Notes under the pieces: generated by a model
Seen by the model: only the letters and a program-made list of their open reading frames with translations
Told to the model about the DNA's origin: nothing
The model's database searches: none
Part shown: positions 9,375 through 18,135 of the stretch, one piece after another
How the letters are laid out: each line of letters begins with the position of its first letter
Position numbering within the stretch: the stretch's first letter is position 1
Position numbers and translations under genes: made by a program
Source: an uncultured Sphaerochaeta sp.
GTDB taxonomy: Bacteria > Spirochaetota > Spirochaetia > Sphaerochaetales > Sphaerochaetaceae
Assembly (NCBI RefSeq): GCF_963666015.1
Contig: NZ_OY762555.1
Location: 1,116,001-1,180,000 of the forward strand
Length of the DNA stretch: 64,000 bases
Reading direction: 5' to 3'

Positions 9375-11605
9375 TTTTCTTCGCCACTTCAGCCTTATAC
9401 ATGAACGACATAATTGAAGAGGAAGCCCGTAGGGCTGGTGCAACCGAAATCCGCAGTATCAGCGGTGGTGTTGAGTTCGCAGCAGACCTGGAAGCAGCCT
9501 ACCGGTTCTGCCTTTGGTCGAGGACCGCAACCAGGGTACTCCTTGGTTTGTTCATGGATGACGATATCCAAAATGCTGATGAGCTCTATGAAGCATCACT
9601 ACAGATACCCTGGGAGGATTGGATCACTCCTGAGCAGACATTCTTGGTTACTGAGACTACGAAGAATTGCCGCTACCTGAAAAATTCTCACTTTGCAACA
9701 ATCCGCGTCAAAGACGCAATTGTTGACCGGATCAGGGAAAAATTTGACGGTGAGCGTCCCATGGTGGATAAGGAAGAGAGTGATGTAGTGTTCCACGTAC
9801 ATATCGATGGAGATGCAGTCGCATGGTATGTAGATTTCTCCGGTCGTGGTTTATACAAGCGTGGGTACCGCGCCGCACAGACTGATGCAGTACTCGGTGA
9901 GTACCTTGCAGCATCAGTGCTTTATCGCTCAGAGTGGAGGAAAGCCCTGGAGTCAGAAGAAACTGTTCCTACCTTGCTTGATCCTTTCACCGGAAGCGGT
10001 ACGCTTGCCATCGAGGCAGCACTCTGGGCAAGTGACCGTGCCCCAGGGTTGGTAACTGCCCGAAAGTTCAACTTCCTCAGCCTCCCTTTCCATGACCCGG
10101 ATCTCTGGGATGATGTGGTGGATGAAGCTGTCGAGAGAGCTGAAAAAGCAAAGGATCGCAAGATTTCCATCTATGCCTGGGATAATGACCCTAAGGCCGT
10201 GGCTATTGCAAGAAAGAACGCTGAACTAGCCCAGGTGGATCACCTGATCGACTTCCGGATACAAGACTTCCTTACCCTTACCAAGGACGATGTTCCTTCC
10301 GACCATGGCTACATCATCACCGATCCTCCCTATGGGCTGAGGATGGAAAGTGATGGGGATCTTCGCTCGCTCTATCGAAAGATTGGCAGCCAGCTAAGCA
10401 GCCTTTTCGGTGGATGGAACGTAGCACTGCTGTGTGGACAGCAAGAGCTGTTGAGCTATGTTGACATGAAACCCGATAGGACCAACACGGTTAACAACGG
10501 CGGGGTAACTTGCCAGATTGCCCACTACTATGTTTTCACCCCTGAAGAACGAGCACAGATGATCGAACGTGCAATCGCCCGTAAGCAAGAACGACTTGCC
10601 CAGCCATTGAGCGAGGGAGCCCAGATGGCATACAACCGTTTGGTCAAGAACATTTCTGCTATCACTCCAATCATGGAAAGCCAAGGAGTCACCTGCTACC
10701 GAATTTATGATGCAGATATGCCGGAGTACAGTGCGGCAATAGATCTGTATGAAGGCAAGTATATCAGCCTTCAGGAGTATGCCCCCCCAAGCACCATTGA
10801 GGAAGAGGCAGCACTCAGACGATTGGGAGAACTCATTGATGCCACTGAACGAGCAACAGGTATTGATCGCGAGCAAATTTTCGTAAAACAGCGAACTCCC
10901 CAGAAAGGCGAGCGGCAGTACGAGAAGATGGCAAGTAGCGACCGGTTCTACATCATCAATGAGAATGATGCCAAATATCTGGTGAACTTCACTGACTATC
11001 TGGATACCGGAATCTTCCTTGACCACCGTCCAATCCGCGCAGAGATTGCCAAGATGGCGGAAGGTAAGCGGTTCCTTAACCTGTTCTGCTATACAGGAAC
11101 CGCCACAGTACAGGCGGCCAAGGGAGGAGCATTAAGCACTGTTAGTGTAGATGCATCTACCACCTATCTTGACTGGGCATCCAAGAACATGGAGCTTAAT
11201 GGTTATACCGGAATGAACCACTTTTTCTATCGAAGCGATTGTATCGAATTCCTGTTCGATACCTACGACCGGTATGACCTCATCTTCTGTGATCCCCCAA
11301 CCTTTTCAAATGGAAAGGGACGGGATACCTTCGATGTTTATCGAGACCAGGTTCGCTTGATCAAGGCTTGTATGATGCATCTCGATGAAAAAGGCACCTT
11401 GATATTCAGCAACAACTTCCGGAAATTCAAGATGGATGAGCGACTTCTAGAAGAGTATGACATCCAGGAGATTTCGAAAGAGACCATTGCCGAGGATTTT
11501 GCCCGTGACCAGAAAATTCACCAGACCTACCTGATCAAGCATCGTCCGATTGCCAAGATCAAGCAGGTAAAACCTGCCCCCAAGAAGGTGATTCGAAAAA
11601 AGTAG
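9371..11605 (+). CDS. rlmL: Bifunctional 23S rRNA methyltransferase RlmKL
   Basis: Fused enzyme that in E. coli makes m2G2445 (RlmL half) and m7G2069 (RlmK half) in 23S rRNA. The 744 residues contain an N-terminal ferredoxin-like/THUMP region (1-155), then an RlmL Rossmann domain with DPFTGSGTLAIEAA and the catalytic DPPYGLRM. A linker leads to a RlmK domain with FCYTGTATVQAA and CDPPTFSNGK. Length and order match the gammaproteobacterial fusion. The C-terminal tail is Lys rich. It ends the ftsH-hslO-rlmKL operon and is followed by a strong terminator hairpin. Confidence 0.93.
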   Translation: MIFFATSALYMNDIIEEEARRAGATEIRSISGGVEFAADLEAAYRFCLWSRTATRVLLGLFMDDDIQNADELYEASLQIPWEDWITPEQTFLVTETTKNCRYLKNSHFATIRVKDAIVDRIREKFDGERPMVDKEESDVVFHVHIDGDAVAWYVDFSGRGLYKRGYRAAQTDAVLGEYLAASVLYRSEWRKALESEETVPTLLDPFTGSGTLAIEAALWASDRAPGLVTARKFNFLSLPFHDPDLWDDVVDEAVERAEKAKDRKISIYAWDNDPKAVAIARKNAELAQVDHLIDFRIQDFLTLTKDDVPSDHGYIITDPPYGLRMESDGDLRSLYRKIGSQLSSLFGGWNVALLCGQQELLSYVDMKPDRTNTVNNGGVTCQIAHYYVFTPEERAQMIERAIARKQERLAQPLSEGAQMAYNRLVKNISAITPIMESQGVTCYRIYDADMPEYSAAIDLYEGKYISLQEYAPPSTIEEEAALRRLGELIDATERATGIDREQIFVKQRTPQKGERQYEKMASSDRFYIINENDAKYLVNFTDYLDTGIFLDHRPIRAEIAKMAEGKRFLNLFCYTGTATVQAAKGGALSTVSVDASTTYLDWASKNMELNGYTGMNHFFYRSDCIEFLFDTYDRYDLIFCDPPTFSNGKGRDTFDVYRDQVRLIKACMMHLDEKGTLIFSNNFRKFKMDERLLEEYDIQEISKETIAEDFARDQKIHQTYLIKHRPIAKIKQVKPAPKKVIRKK

Positions 11606-11615
11606 TCTTCTTACA

Positions 11616-11645
11616 GGCTCCCTGGCTTCAGGGAGCCTTCTTTTC
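11616..11645 (+). terminator. Intrinsic terminator of the ftsH operon
   Basis: Perfect 9-bp stem GGCTCCCTG / CAGGGAGCC with loop GCTT (11616-11637), followed by TTCTTTTC. It lies 10 nt after the rlmKL stop and just before the SD of the CpXC gene. Confidence 0.85.
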
Positions 11646-11659
11646 AGGAGTGAAGCACT

Positions 11660-12283
11660 GTGCAAGACGTAACCCTTACCTGCCCCCACTGCAAAAAGGA
11701 ACACCCCCATTCCCTCACCCCGTTCATCGACCTCAAAAAGCAACCAAAGCAGAGATTGGGTATCCTTACCGATAGTCTCTTCAGTGTCACCTGTCCTGCT
11801 TGTAAGAGACAATACACGGTACTGCATGAGTTACTGGTCGTAGATGAAACTACAAAATGGGCAATGATGCTCATTCCAAACACTGAACACGAGCAGGTGG
11901 ATGGGAAGGTAACAGGACGGGAGGACCTCGCCCCCTACACACTAAGACTGGTTAGGACAACAGCGGCCCTGAAAGAGAAACTCCTGATTTGGGAGCAAGG
12001 GCTCGATGACCGCACTGTAGAGCTATGCAAGCTCTACCTTTCCCTCCAGCTACAGGAGTCGGACTATCAGCTCTTTTTCACAGAACAGAGAAAAGATGAT
12101 AATTTGCTGTACTTCACGGCTCTAGGACAAGATGGATCCCTAGAGGGATCCATCAGTTGTGAGTTTGGTCTATATAGTCAACTCCACGTGAATGCAGTAT
12201 CCTTCCCTCTCCAGAAAGGCTATTTCACACGTATAGACAGGCAGTGGGCTGAACAAAGTATCAGAAACAGCGCTGCCCGATAA
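11660..12283 (+). CDS. CpXC-domain protein
   Basis: Soluble protein of unknown function, 207 residues. The N-terminal region has two CxxC knuckles, TCPHCKKE (residues 8-11) and TCPACKRQ (about 45-48), the hallmark of the CpXC family, which probably binds zinc. The remainder is a mixed alpha/beta domain with no motif I can name. GTG start is supported by AGGAG 9-10 nt upstream. Its 3' end overlaps the convergent dehydrogenase gene by 23 nt. Function in this family is not established, so only the domain is asserted. Confidence 0.75.
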   Translation: MQDVTLTCPHCKKEHPHSLTPFIDLKKQPKQRLGILTDSLFSVTCPACKRQYTVLHELLVVDETTKWAMMLIPNTEHEQVDGKVTGREDLAPYTLRLVRTTAALKEKLLIWEQGLDDRTVELCKLYLSLQLQESDYQLFFTEQRKDDNLLYFTALGQDGSLEGSISCEFGLYSQLHVNAVSFPLQKGYFTRIDRQWAEQSIRNSAAR

Positions 12284-13286
12284 CCTTGTTGCAGGTATCG
12301 CACTGGTAACAGATTTCATGTTCCATCACATCTCCTTTCGCATAGCTTTCAATGCTCTTGAGCGTCGTGAGTGCAATATTCTGGAGCGCTTCCTTGGTAA
12401 GGAACGCCTGGTGACTGGTGACCAGTACATTGGGCATCGAGATCAGGAGCATGAGGATGTCATCATCGAGGATGGTGGTGCTCCTGTCTTCATAGAAGAG
12501 TTCAGCTTCCTCCTCGTACACATCCAGCGCAGCCCCTCCAATCTTCTTGCTACGAATGCCTTCCAGGAGCGCCTGGCTATCCACCAAGGCACCTCGAGAG
12601 GTATTTATCAATATAACCCCATCCCTCATCTTTGCAATGTTCTCTCGATTGATCAAATGGAAGGATTCCTCGGTAAGGGGGCAATGCAGGCTTATGATAT
12701 CACTCTCCTTACAAAGTTCCTCAAAACTGCAGTATTCCACTGGGACTGAATCATTGGGATAGGGATCATAGGCAAGCACCCGCATCCCAAAACCCTTGCA
12801 AATATCAATAAACACCCGTCCAATTTTCCCTGTCCCCACGACCCCGATGGTCTTCCCATGCAGGTCAAAACCAACCAAGCCATTGAGGCTGAAGTTGAAC
12901 TCACGGGTCCGTACATAACTGTGGTGTGTTTGCCTCACCAGACTCAGCAGCAATGCCATTGCATGCTCTGCAACAGCATAGGGTGAGTAGGCTGGTACCC
13001 TAACAATATGAATCTTACCGAAGGAAGCCTTGAAATCAATATTGTTGTATCCTGCACAACGCATGGCGAGGAGACGAACACCACCCTGGTACAAATCATC
13101 GATCACTTGTTCATCAATAGTATCATTCACAAAAGCACAGACCACCTCATACCCATGAGCAAGAGGTGCCGTCTTATGGTTGAGCTTCGATTCGAAATAG
13201 GTGATTTCCACTTGATTCTCGGCAGAGAAATGATCAAACCAAACCTTGTCATAGGGCTTGGTATCAAAAAAAGCTATTTTGGTCAT
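12261..13286 (-). CDS. ldhA: D-2-hydroxyacid (D-lactate) dehydrogenase with C-terminal cysteine tail
   Basis: NAD-dependent oxidoreductase, probably reducing pyruvate to D-lactate in fermentation. The 341-residue product has the NAD motif GVVGTGKIG, the catalytic Arg in NTSRGALVD, acid residues in DVYEEEAE and the catalytic His in TSHQAF. The sequence RCAGYNNID and the position of YAVAEHAMAL match fermentative D-LDHs. ATG at 13286 is chosen because GGGAGA lies 7 nt upstream. An oddity is the last 16 residues, with cysteines at 326, 329, 332 and 340 (CYQCDTC...C), which resemble a metal site beyond the normal C-terminus. Confidence 0.87.
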   Translation of the reverse strand: MTKIAFFDTKPYDKVWFDHFSAENQVEITYFESKLNHKTAPLAHGYEVVCAFVNDTIDEQVIDDLYQGGVRLLAMRCAGYNNIDFKASFGKIHIVRVPAYSPYAVAEHAMALLLSLVRQTHHSYVRTREFNFSLNGLVGFDLHGKTIGVVGTGKIGRVFIDICKGFGMRVLAYDPYPNDSVPVEYCSFEELCKESDIISLHCPLTEESFHLINRENIAKMRDGVILINTSRGALVDSQALLEGIRSKKIGGAALDVYEEEAELFYEDRSTTILDDDILMLLISMPNVLVTSHQAFLTKEALQNIALTTLKSIESYAKGDVMEHEICYQCDTCNKVIGQRCF

Positions 13287-13335
13287 GGCAATATCTCCCA
13301 AAAAAGCGAAGGGACGGAAAAACCGTCCCAATGCC

Positions 13336-14103
13336 TTACAGTACCACTTCTTCCAGTACATCGATCAACAGTTGGTAATCCCCGTCAATCGCACTGATAT
13401 CAGCTTCAAGCAATCGGTCCGGATCGACCATCGACCAGTCGATGTCAAAACCCGCGTGTACCGAAAGCTGGTAGAAGAACAGACGTGCTGCCCTCCCGTT
13501 TCCATCTCTGAATGGATGAAGAGCCTCAATTTCTCCCATGAAGAAAGCGAGGTCATTGATAAAGGTCTCCCGATCCAATCCTTTAAGGTAGTGTTCTTTC
13601 CTAAGGCGGCCGAAAATATCTTCTGCAGCGCTCTCAATGAACGTAGGATGGCAGAAAACGGTTCTCTTTGCAGCAACGGTGGTACGAATCTGGCCGGCTG
13701 AGGGATAGACGTCACTGAACATTCTTCCATGGATGGTTTTCAGATATTCGAAATCATAGATATTGTCTACTGACTCAGTAAGCATCTCTGCGGTACGTAA
13801 GTTAGCCAAGGATGCTTCCACTTTTCTCAGTTTTGATCGTTCCTTGATCGAAAAGAAATTAACCAAGGTAGATGTATCAGGATAGACAGAGAGCTCGTCT
13901 GAGGTTTTGGTGTACTGCATTGCAAGTCCGTGTTCCTCAATATACCGCTGGATCAATTCATCTGCTGTAGACTCTTCCTCCAGGATGGAACGTGCACTTT
14001 GTTCCTCTTCCTCAGAGAATTCATATCCTTCTGCCTCGTGGTTGAACCTGATGTAGTCGATGCATGCTTGCACACGGCCTGATTTCATAAAAACACTAAC
14101 CAT
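13336..14103 (-). CDS. Fic-domain AMPylase-like protein with possible fused VbhA-type antitoxin helix
   Basis: Predicted Fic nucleotidyltransferase; the family usually transfers AMP from ATP to target proteins. The 255-residue protein has the intact active motif HPFRDGNGRAAR in its C-terminal half and the family segment YPSAGQIRTT. The first 60 residues (Glu-rich, with EEESTADELIQRYIEE) resemble a VbhA antitoxin helix bundle. The inhibitory motif would be N21-x3-E25-G26, with Asn in place of the usual Ser/Thr. If right, the protein is self-inhibited. Start codon is uncertain (ATG 14103 or 14088); neither has a good SD. No separate antitoxin gene sits next to it. Confidence 0.85.
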   Translation of the reverse strand: MVSVFMKSGRVQACIDYIRFNHEAEGYEFSEEEEQSARSILEEESTADELIQRYIEEHGLAMQYTKTSDELSVYPDTSTLVNFFSIKERSKLRKVEASLANLRTAEMLTESVDNIYDFEYLKTIHGRMFSDVYPSAGQIRTTVAAKRTVFCHPTFIESAAEDIFGRLRKEHYLKGLDRETFINDLAFFMGEIEALHPFRDGNGRAARLFFYQLSVHAGFDIDWSMVDPDRLLEADISAIDGDYQLLIDVLEEVVL

Positions 14104-14218
14104 CCTTTTATTGCACCGGACCTTATATGGTTCCGTACAATAGTATCATGAAGGGGACATGCCCCGTCTCGATCTATGATATCCATACCAAAGAAGTGAG
14201 GTCAAGGCACAGGTGTAA

Positions 14219-14246
14219 GAAAAGAGCCCATCTCTGGGCTCTTTAT
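14219..14246 (-). terminator. Terminator of the repeat-bearing outer-membrane protein gene
   Basis: On the minus strand AAAGAGCCCAGAGATGGGCTCTTT forms a hairpin (stem AAAGAGCCC/GGGCTCTTT) followed by TCTT, about 20 nt after the stop at 14267. Confidence 0.75.
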
Positions 14247-14266
14247 CCAAGAAATTCAGTCTTTCT

Positions 14267-15463
14267 CTAGAAGGAGAATCCCATATAAACAGTACCCTCA
14301 GCAAATTGAGGCATGTTGCTGGTCCCCTCGCTGACAATAAGACCGTACTTAGCACTTGCTCCCATACTGAAGGTCTTGTTGAAGTGGTACTCCAACGCAG
14401 CCTTTGCAAAGGCACCATAGAGGAATGCATCACCACTGTCGGTTGCCAAGCTAGGTCCCCAGGTAAGGAAACCACCGAGGCCGATATCGAAATCAGTCTT
14501 ACCCATGCTGATATTAAGCATTGGAGCAACCGAGAAGGTACCTGCCTGGTCGAAATTGGCAAATGCAGCTCCAATATCGAAGGCAACGACATCATCAAAC
14601 ACAGCTCGCCACCCATTGAGGAGGTATGGAGAATAGGCAAGACCAAGATCTACACCCAATCCAAGGGAGTCGTTGAAGGTCTTCAGATTCTTCATATGGA
14701 CTCCGAGCTCGGCTTGCAGATTGAATCGGTGATAATTATTCAGTGCAGGATTCTGGAAGTTGATGGTGCCACCCAAGGTAAGGGTTGTCCTTGATCGGCT
14801 TTCCACTTCCTTCTTCTCTTCAACAGCCTGTGGAGGAGCTTCAGCTACAGGGACCACTTCCTCTGCTGGCTCTTCAGTGGCTGCTTCCACAGCTACAGGG
14901 ACCATTTCCTCTGCTGGCTCTTCAGCGACTACTTCCTCAGCTACAGGAACCACTTCCTCTGCCGGTTCCTCAGCGACCACTTCCTCAGCAACAGGGACTA
15001 CTTCCTCTGCCGGTTCTTCAGCGACAATTTCCTCAGCCACAGGAACCACTTCTTCTGCCGGTTCTTCAGCGACAATTTCCTCAGCTACGGGAACTGGCTC
15101 TTCTGCAACTATTTCTTCGACTGCAGGAACAGGCTCACTGGCCACCATGGGAACGTCTTCTTCAGGTGGGAACATCGCTTCCGCTACCGAGATGGCACTT
15201 CCACTGAAATGCACCCCATCATACGATTGCTGGAGGTAGAGCGCATGGTCTATCGTACCATCAAGCCCACGTTCGGTGTAGCTGGTGACAGAAGAGTCGA
15301 CAACGGTCCAGTTATTCTCTTCCTCCCCATCCACTTGGTAGCGGAAGGTTGTCACCAAGGGGTCTTCCAGCAACCATTCCCAGGTTACTACTACAGGAAC
15401 GGCAAACAAGAATGCCGGTAAAAGTATCAATACAGCTAATACAGTAATGAATTTCCTTTTCAT
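14267..15463 (-). CDS. Outer-membrane beta-barrel protein with Glu/Pro/Val tandem repeats
   Basis: Secreted envelope protein of 398 residues. It has a signal peptide (residues 1-20, cleavage near FLFA), an N-terminal globular segment of about 75 residues with a Trp-rich fibronectin-like look, and an acidic linker of 16-residue repeats close to VVPVAEEIVAEEPAEE. A C-terminal barrel of about 180 residues ends in aromatic residue Phe (VYMGFSF), as in proteins inserted by BamA. The linker may cross the periplasm or a surface layer. ATG 15463 is used because the product then begins with a signal peptide; GGAG lies about 10 nt upstream. Family name not recognised. Confidence 0.8.
   Translation of the reverse strand: MKRKFITVLAVLILLPAFLFAVPVVVTWEWLLEDPLVTTFRYQVDGEEENNWTVVDSSVTSYTERGLDGTIDHALYLQQSYDGVHFSGSAISVAEAMFPPEEDVPMVASEPVPAVEEIVAEEPVPVAEEIVAEEPAEEVVPVAEEIVAEEPAEEVVPVAEEVVAEEPAEEVVPVAEEVVAEEPAEEMVPVAVEAATEEPAEEVVPVAEAPPQAVEEKKEVESRSRTTLTLGGTINFQNPALNNYHRFNLQAELGVHMKNLKTFNDSLGLGVDLGLAYSPYLLNGWRAVFDDVVAFDIGAAFANFDQAGTFSVAPMLNISMGKTDFDIGLGGFLTWGPSLATDSGDAFLYGAFAKAALEYHFNKTFSMGASAKYGLIVSEGTSNMPQFAEGTVYMGFSF
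14837..15125. repeat. 48-bp in-frame tandem repeats
   Basis: Six consecutive 48-bp units begin near 14837, 14885, 14933, 14981, 15029 and 15077, the last diverging. Each encodes 16 residues on the minus strand, so copy-number change keeps the frame. Third-position differences show the units are not recent perfect copies. Confidence 0.85.
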
Positions 15464-15636
15464 ATCAATGAAACTCCTCTCTGCGACTCTTTGTGGGGCC
15501 ACAGCAATCATATTACAAAACCAACTATTGGTATCATACACTTCTGTAGTAATTATAACAAGCAAAAGGACAATTGGTAACCCTTCTTATTCACCATCTT
15601 GCCATAGATATGACATATTCTGTACCCTTCTTCCCT

Positions 15637-16218
15637 ATGAAGAAACTACAGACACTGGCAGTATTCTGCGGAAGCAGCACCGGAACAAACCCTCGTTTAG
15701 CGGAAGGGGCACAAGAATTGGGTGCCGTTATGGCAAAGAAACACCTCTCATTGGTATACGGAGGGGGCAATCGGGGACTGATGGGTATCGTTGCCCAAAG
15801 TCTCTATGATCGGGGAGGCAATGTCATCGGAGTCCTTCCTGAAGCACTGAATAGAGAAGATGTTCGTCTTCACACTGTTGAAACCGAGCTGATCATCGTG
15901 CCCACAATGCATGAGAGAAAAGCCAAGATGTATTCTCTTGCAGATGCATTTATTGCACTCCCAGGAGGAATCGGTACGCTGGAGGAAATTCTGGAAATCT
16001 TTACCTGGTTGCAACTCGGGTACCACCAGAAGCCTGTAGCCATACTCAATCTTGCTGGATTCTATGACCAACTTCTGGATTTTCTCTCTTACAGCGTAAA
16101 GCAAGGGTTTCTTAAACAGAATCATCTGGATGCCTTGATTGTCGACCAAGATATTGATTCGTTGCTCGACAGACTCGAAAGTTGGGAGCCAAAACTGAGT
16201 GATAAACTCTCACCCTAA
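15637..16218 (+). CDS. LOG-family phosphoribohydrolase (lysine-decarboxylase-like)
   Basis: Predicted cytosolic nucleotide hydrolase of the LOG family, which releases base from cytokinin-type or other nucleoside 5'-monophosphates. The family signature PGGIGTLEE and the upstream Rossmann loop GGGNRGLMG are both present. At 193 residues it has the usual LOG length. I chose ATG at 15637 because the product then starts MKKLQTLAVFCGSS as in homologues; ATG at 15610 is possible, and no SD supports either. The family is often misnamed lysine decarboxylase. It is followed 39 nt later by yitT. Confidence 0.85.
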   Translation: MKKLQTLAVFCGSSTGTNPRLAEGAQELGAVMAKKHLSLVYGGGNRGLMGIVAQSLYDRGGNVIGVLPEALNREDVRLHTVETELIIVPTMHERKAKMYSLADAFIALPGGIGTLEEILEIFTWLQLGYHQKPVAILNLAGFYDQLLDFLSYSVKQGFLKQNHLDALIVDQDIDSLLDRLESWEPKLSDKLSP

Positions 16219-16245
16219 ATAGTAGTAAAACACTACCAATCAAGC

Positions 16246-16251
16246 TATGCT
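16246..16251 (+). promoter_or_regulatory. -10 element giving a leaderless yitT-like mRNA
   Basis: TATGCT ends 6 nt before ATG at 16258 and there is no SD. The -35 position (TAGTAA) is weak, so this is supported mainly by sharing the spacing seen at other genes in the window. Confidence 0.4.
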
Positions 16252-16257
16252 ACACAT

Positions 16258-17190
16258 ATGACCAAACGAAATTACCATCTACTTGAACTCTTCTATATTG
16301 TAGTGGGGTCCTTCCTCACGGCCGCTGGTGTTGCCCTTTTCTCTTCCCCTGCAAGAATTGCGAGCGGGGGAGTAAGTGGTATCGCTATCATCATCTATCA
16401 CACCCTTCGATTCGATACCGGTCTCTCAATCCTGGTGCTCTCTGTTCCGCTTTTCTTGCTCGGAGTTGCCATTTTTGGTAGACAATATGGGATGAAATCA
16501 CTGCTGGGAACCGTCCTCCTCTCACTCTTCACCTCACTGATAAATGCATGGGTGGGCTATGACGGACTGCTTGACTATTCAAAGGATCTCTCGGTCTTGC
16601 TCTCGGCCATCTCAGCCGGGGTGTTGATGGGTTTGGGGGTTGGGCTGGTACTACGCAGTGGAGCAAATACCGGAGGAACAGACATCCTTGCCCAGATTGT
16701 TGCACGGTTCACCCCGCTCTCCATGGGAACTGCACTCTTTCTGGTTGATGCCATCATCATTGCTTCCAGTGCCTTCATTTTTTCACTCGAAATGGCATTA
16801 TATGCAACCATGACTGTCTATATCGTTGGAGTAACAGTTGACAAGGTGGTATTGTCCTTTGGAACAAGATCGGCCAAGACTGTCTTCATCATCAGCGAAA
16901 AGCGACAGATTATCCAAGAAGAGATTCTCAAGGAACTGGGGCATGGAGGAACCATACTCAACGGACAGGGAATGTTCACAGGATTCGACCGGCCGGTCAT
17001 CATGACGGTTGTATCAAACAACAAGGTTGGTGAGCTTACCAATATTGTACACCGAGCCGACAATCAGGCGTTCATGGTTGTACAGGAAGCATACAAGGTC
17101 CTCGGTGAGGGATTCACCCCCATCGAGGAAGCTGCTTGGGCGGGTTCATCAGACGTCACCCAAAAGAGAAGACGGGATAAACGTCCCTAG
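16258..17190 (+). CDS. YitT-family membrane protein (DUF161 + DUF2179)
   Basis: Integral membrane protein of 310 residues and unknown biochemical role. The N-terminal 200 residues form five or six hydrophobic helices with the family motif ASGGVSGIAIIIYH and a Gly-rich GANTGGTDILAQI segment. The C-terminal 90 residues are a soluble DUF2179 domain with GHGGTILNGQGMFTG. This two-part layout is standard for YitT/YqfU proteins. A transport function is often assumed but not proven. No SD precedes the ATG. Confidence 0.88.
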   Translation: MTKRNYHLLELFYIVVGSFLTAAGVALFSSPARIASGGVSGIAIIIYHTLRFDTGLSILVLSVPLFLLGVAIFGRQYGMKSLLGTVLLSLFTSLINAWVGYDGLLDYSKDLSVLLSAISAGVLMGLGVGLVLRSGANTGGTDILAQIVARFTPLSMGTALFLVDAIIIASSAFIFSLEMALYATMTVYIVGVTVDKVVLSFGTRSAKTVFIISEKRQIIQEEILKELGHGGTILNGQGMFTGFDRPVIMTVVSNNKVGELTNIVHRADNQAFMVVQEAYKVLGEGFTPIEEAAWAGSSDVTQKRRRDKRP

Positions 17191-17191
17191 C

Positions 17192-18100
17192 CTAGAGTTT
17201 CCAGAGCTTGTCTGGGTAATAACCTGAAGAAACCTTCTTGGCAAGCTCATTCTTCACGATGTCCTTATCCTCACTGTACGTCATACCGAACCAGCTCTCC
17301 TGGGTAGTATAGAAGCGCATCTTCCCCTCCCCGGTTGTTACAATATTGCTGGCACCATTCGGTAGATAACACTCAGTCTTTTCACTCGTGATATGGTCCT
17401 TGATGAAGGCGTCCCAGTAACTGTTGAAGCTTTCAAAAGCAGTGGGTGAAAAACCAAAGAAATTCATGGAAACCCATTCCTTGCCGGTAAGCACAATATC
17501 ACCGGAACTCTGGTGGCTGACCACTTTCTCCCCTTCGTATCCAATCTTTGTATGCTCTTCCATGCTTGCAAGATAGCCATCTTCAACATTGCAGATAGCA
17601 CGGCTGACTGTTCCACTCTTGCTCATCGTATGATCGAGGACGTAGCCCACCATCGCATGCTCCTTGCTTCCTGGTTCCAGGTTCGCGAGGTGTTCTGCTA
17701 GGATAGCGAAGGACTCCCTGCCATAATAGTCATCTGCATTAATGACAGCAAAGGGCTCCTTTACCGTTTTCTCTGCACAGAGTACTGCATGAATCGTTCC
17801 CCAGGGTTTCTTTCTGTTTACAGCGAGTCGTTTCTGTTCCTCGGAAAGAAGTGCATCCTGGCTCTGGAAAACATAGGTTGCATCCATATTGTTTGCAATC
17901 CTGTCGAATAAGCGTTCCCGAAAATCTTTCTCTATATCCTTTCGGATGATAAAGACAACTTTCTCAAAGCCACTGCGATGTGCATCATAGACACCATAAT
18001 CCAACAACGTCTCTCCATGGTTTCCTACGCTGTCAATCTGCTTGATGCCGCCATAGCGACTTCCCATACCAGCTGCCATTACCAAAAGTGTTGGTTTCAT
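17192..18100 (-). CDS. Sugar-phosphate nucleotidyltransferase-like protein
   Basis: Cytosolic protein of the GT-A nucleotidyltransferase fold, 302 residues. The N-terminal loop VMAAGMGSRYGGIKQ matches the nucleotide-binding GxGxR motif of sugar-1-phosphate nucleotidyltransferases, and FAVINADDYYG supplies the metal-binding Asp. The second half is divergent, so the sugar and nucleotide cannot be assigned. The start at 18100 is set by GAGGAG 7 nt upstream; a TTG five codons earlier is unlikely. It overlaps nothing and ends 2 nt from the convergent yitT stop. Confidence 0.82.
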   Translation of the reverse strand: MKPTLLVMAAGMGSRYGGIKQIDSVGNHGETLLDYGVYDAHRSGFEKVVFIIRKDIEKDFRERLFDRIANNMDATYVFQSQDALLSEEQKRLAVNRKKPWGTIHAVLCAEKTVKEPFAVINADDYYGRESFAILAEHLANLEPGSKEHAMVGYVLDHTMSKSGTVSRAICNVEDGYLASMEEHTKIGYEGEKVVSHQSSGDIVLTGKEWVSMNFFGFSPTAFESFNSYWDAFIKDHITSEKTECYLPNGASNIVTTGEGKMRFYTTQESWFGMTYSEDKDIVKNELAKKVSSGYYPDKLWKL

Positions 18101-18135
18101 GCTTTCTCTCCTCAAATCTGTACTCAGATGGTTTC

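Noticed and set aside
10394..11026. 210-residue minus-strand ORF inside rlmKL.
   Set aside because: Antisense shadow within a well-conserved enzyme gene.
14785..15239. Long plus-strand ORFs opposite the repeat region, rich in Leu/Pro/Gln or Ser/Thr/Ala.
   Set aside because: They are reverse-strand shadows of the Glu/Pro/Val repeat and have no start signals.
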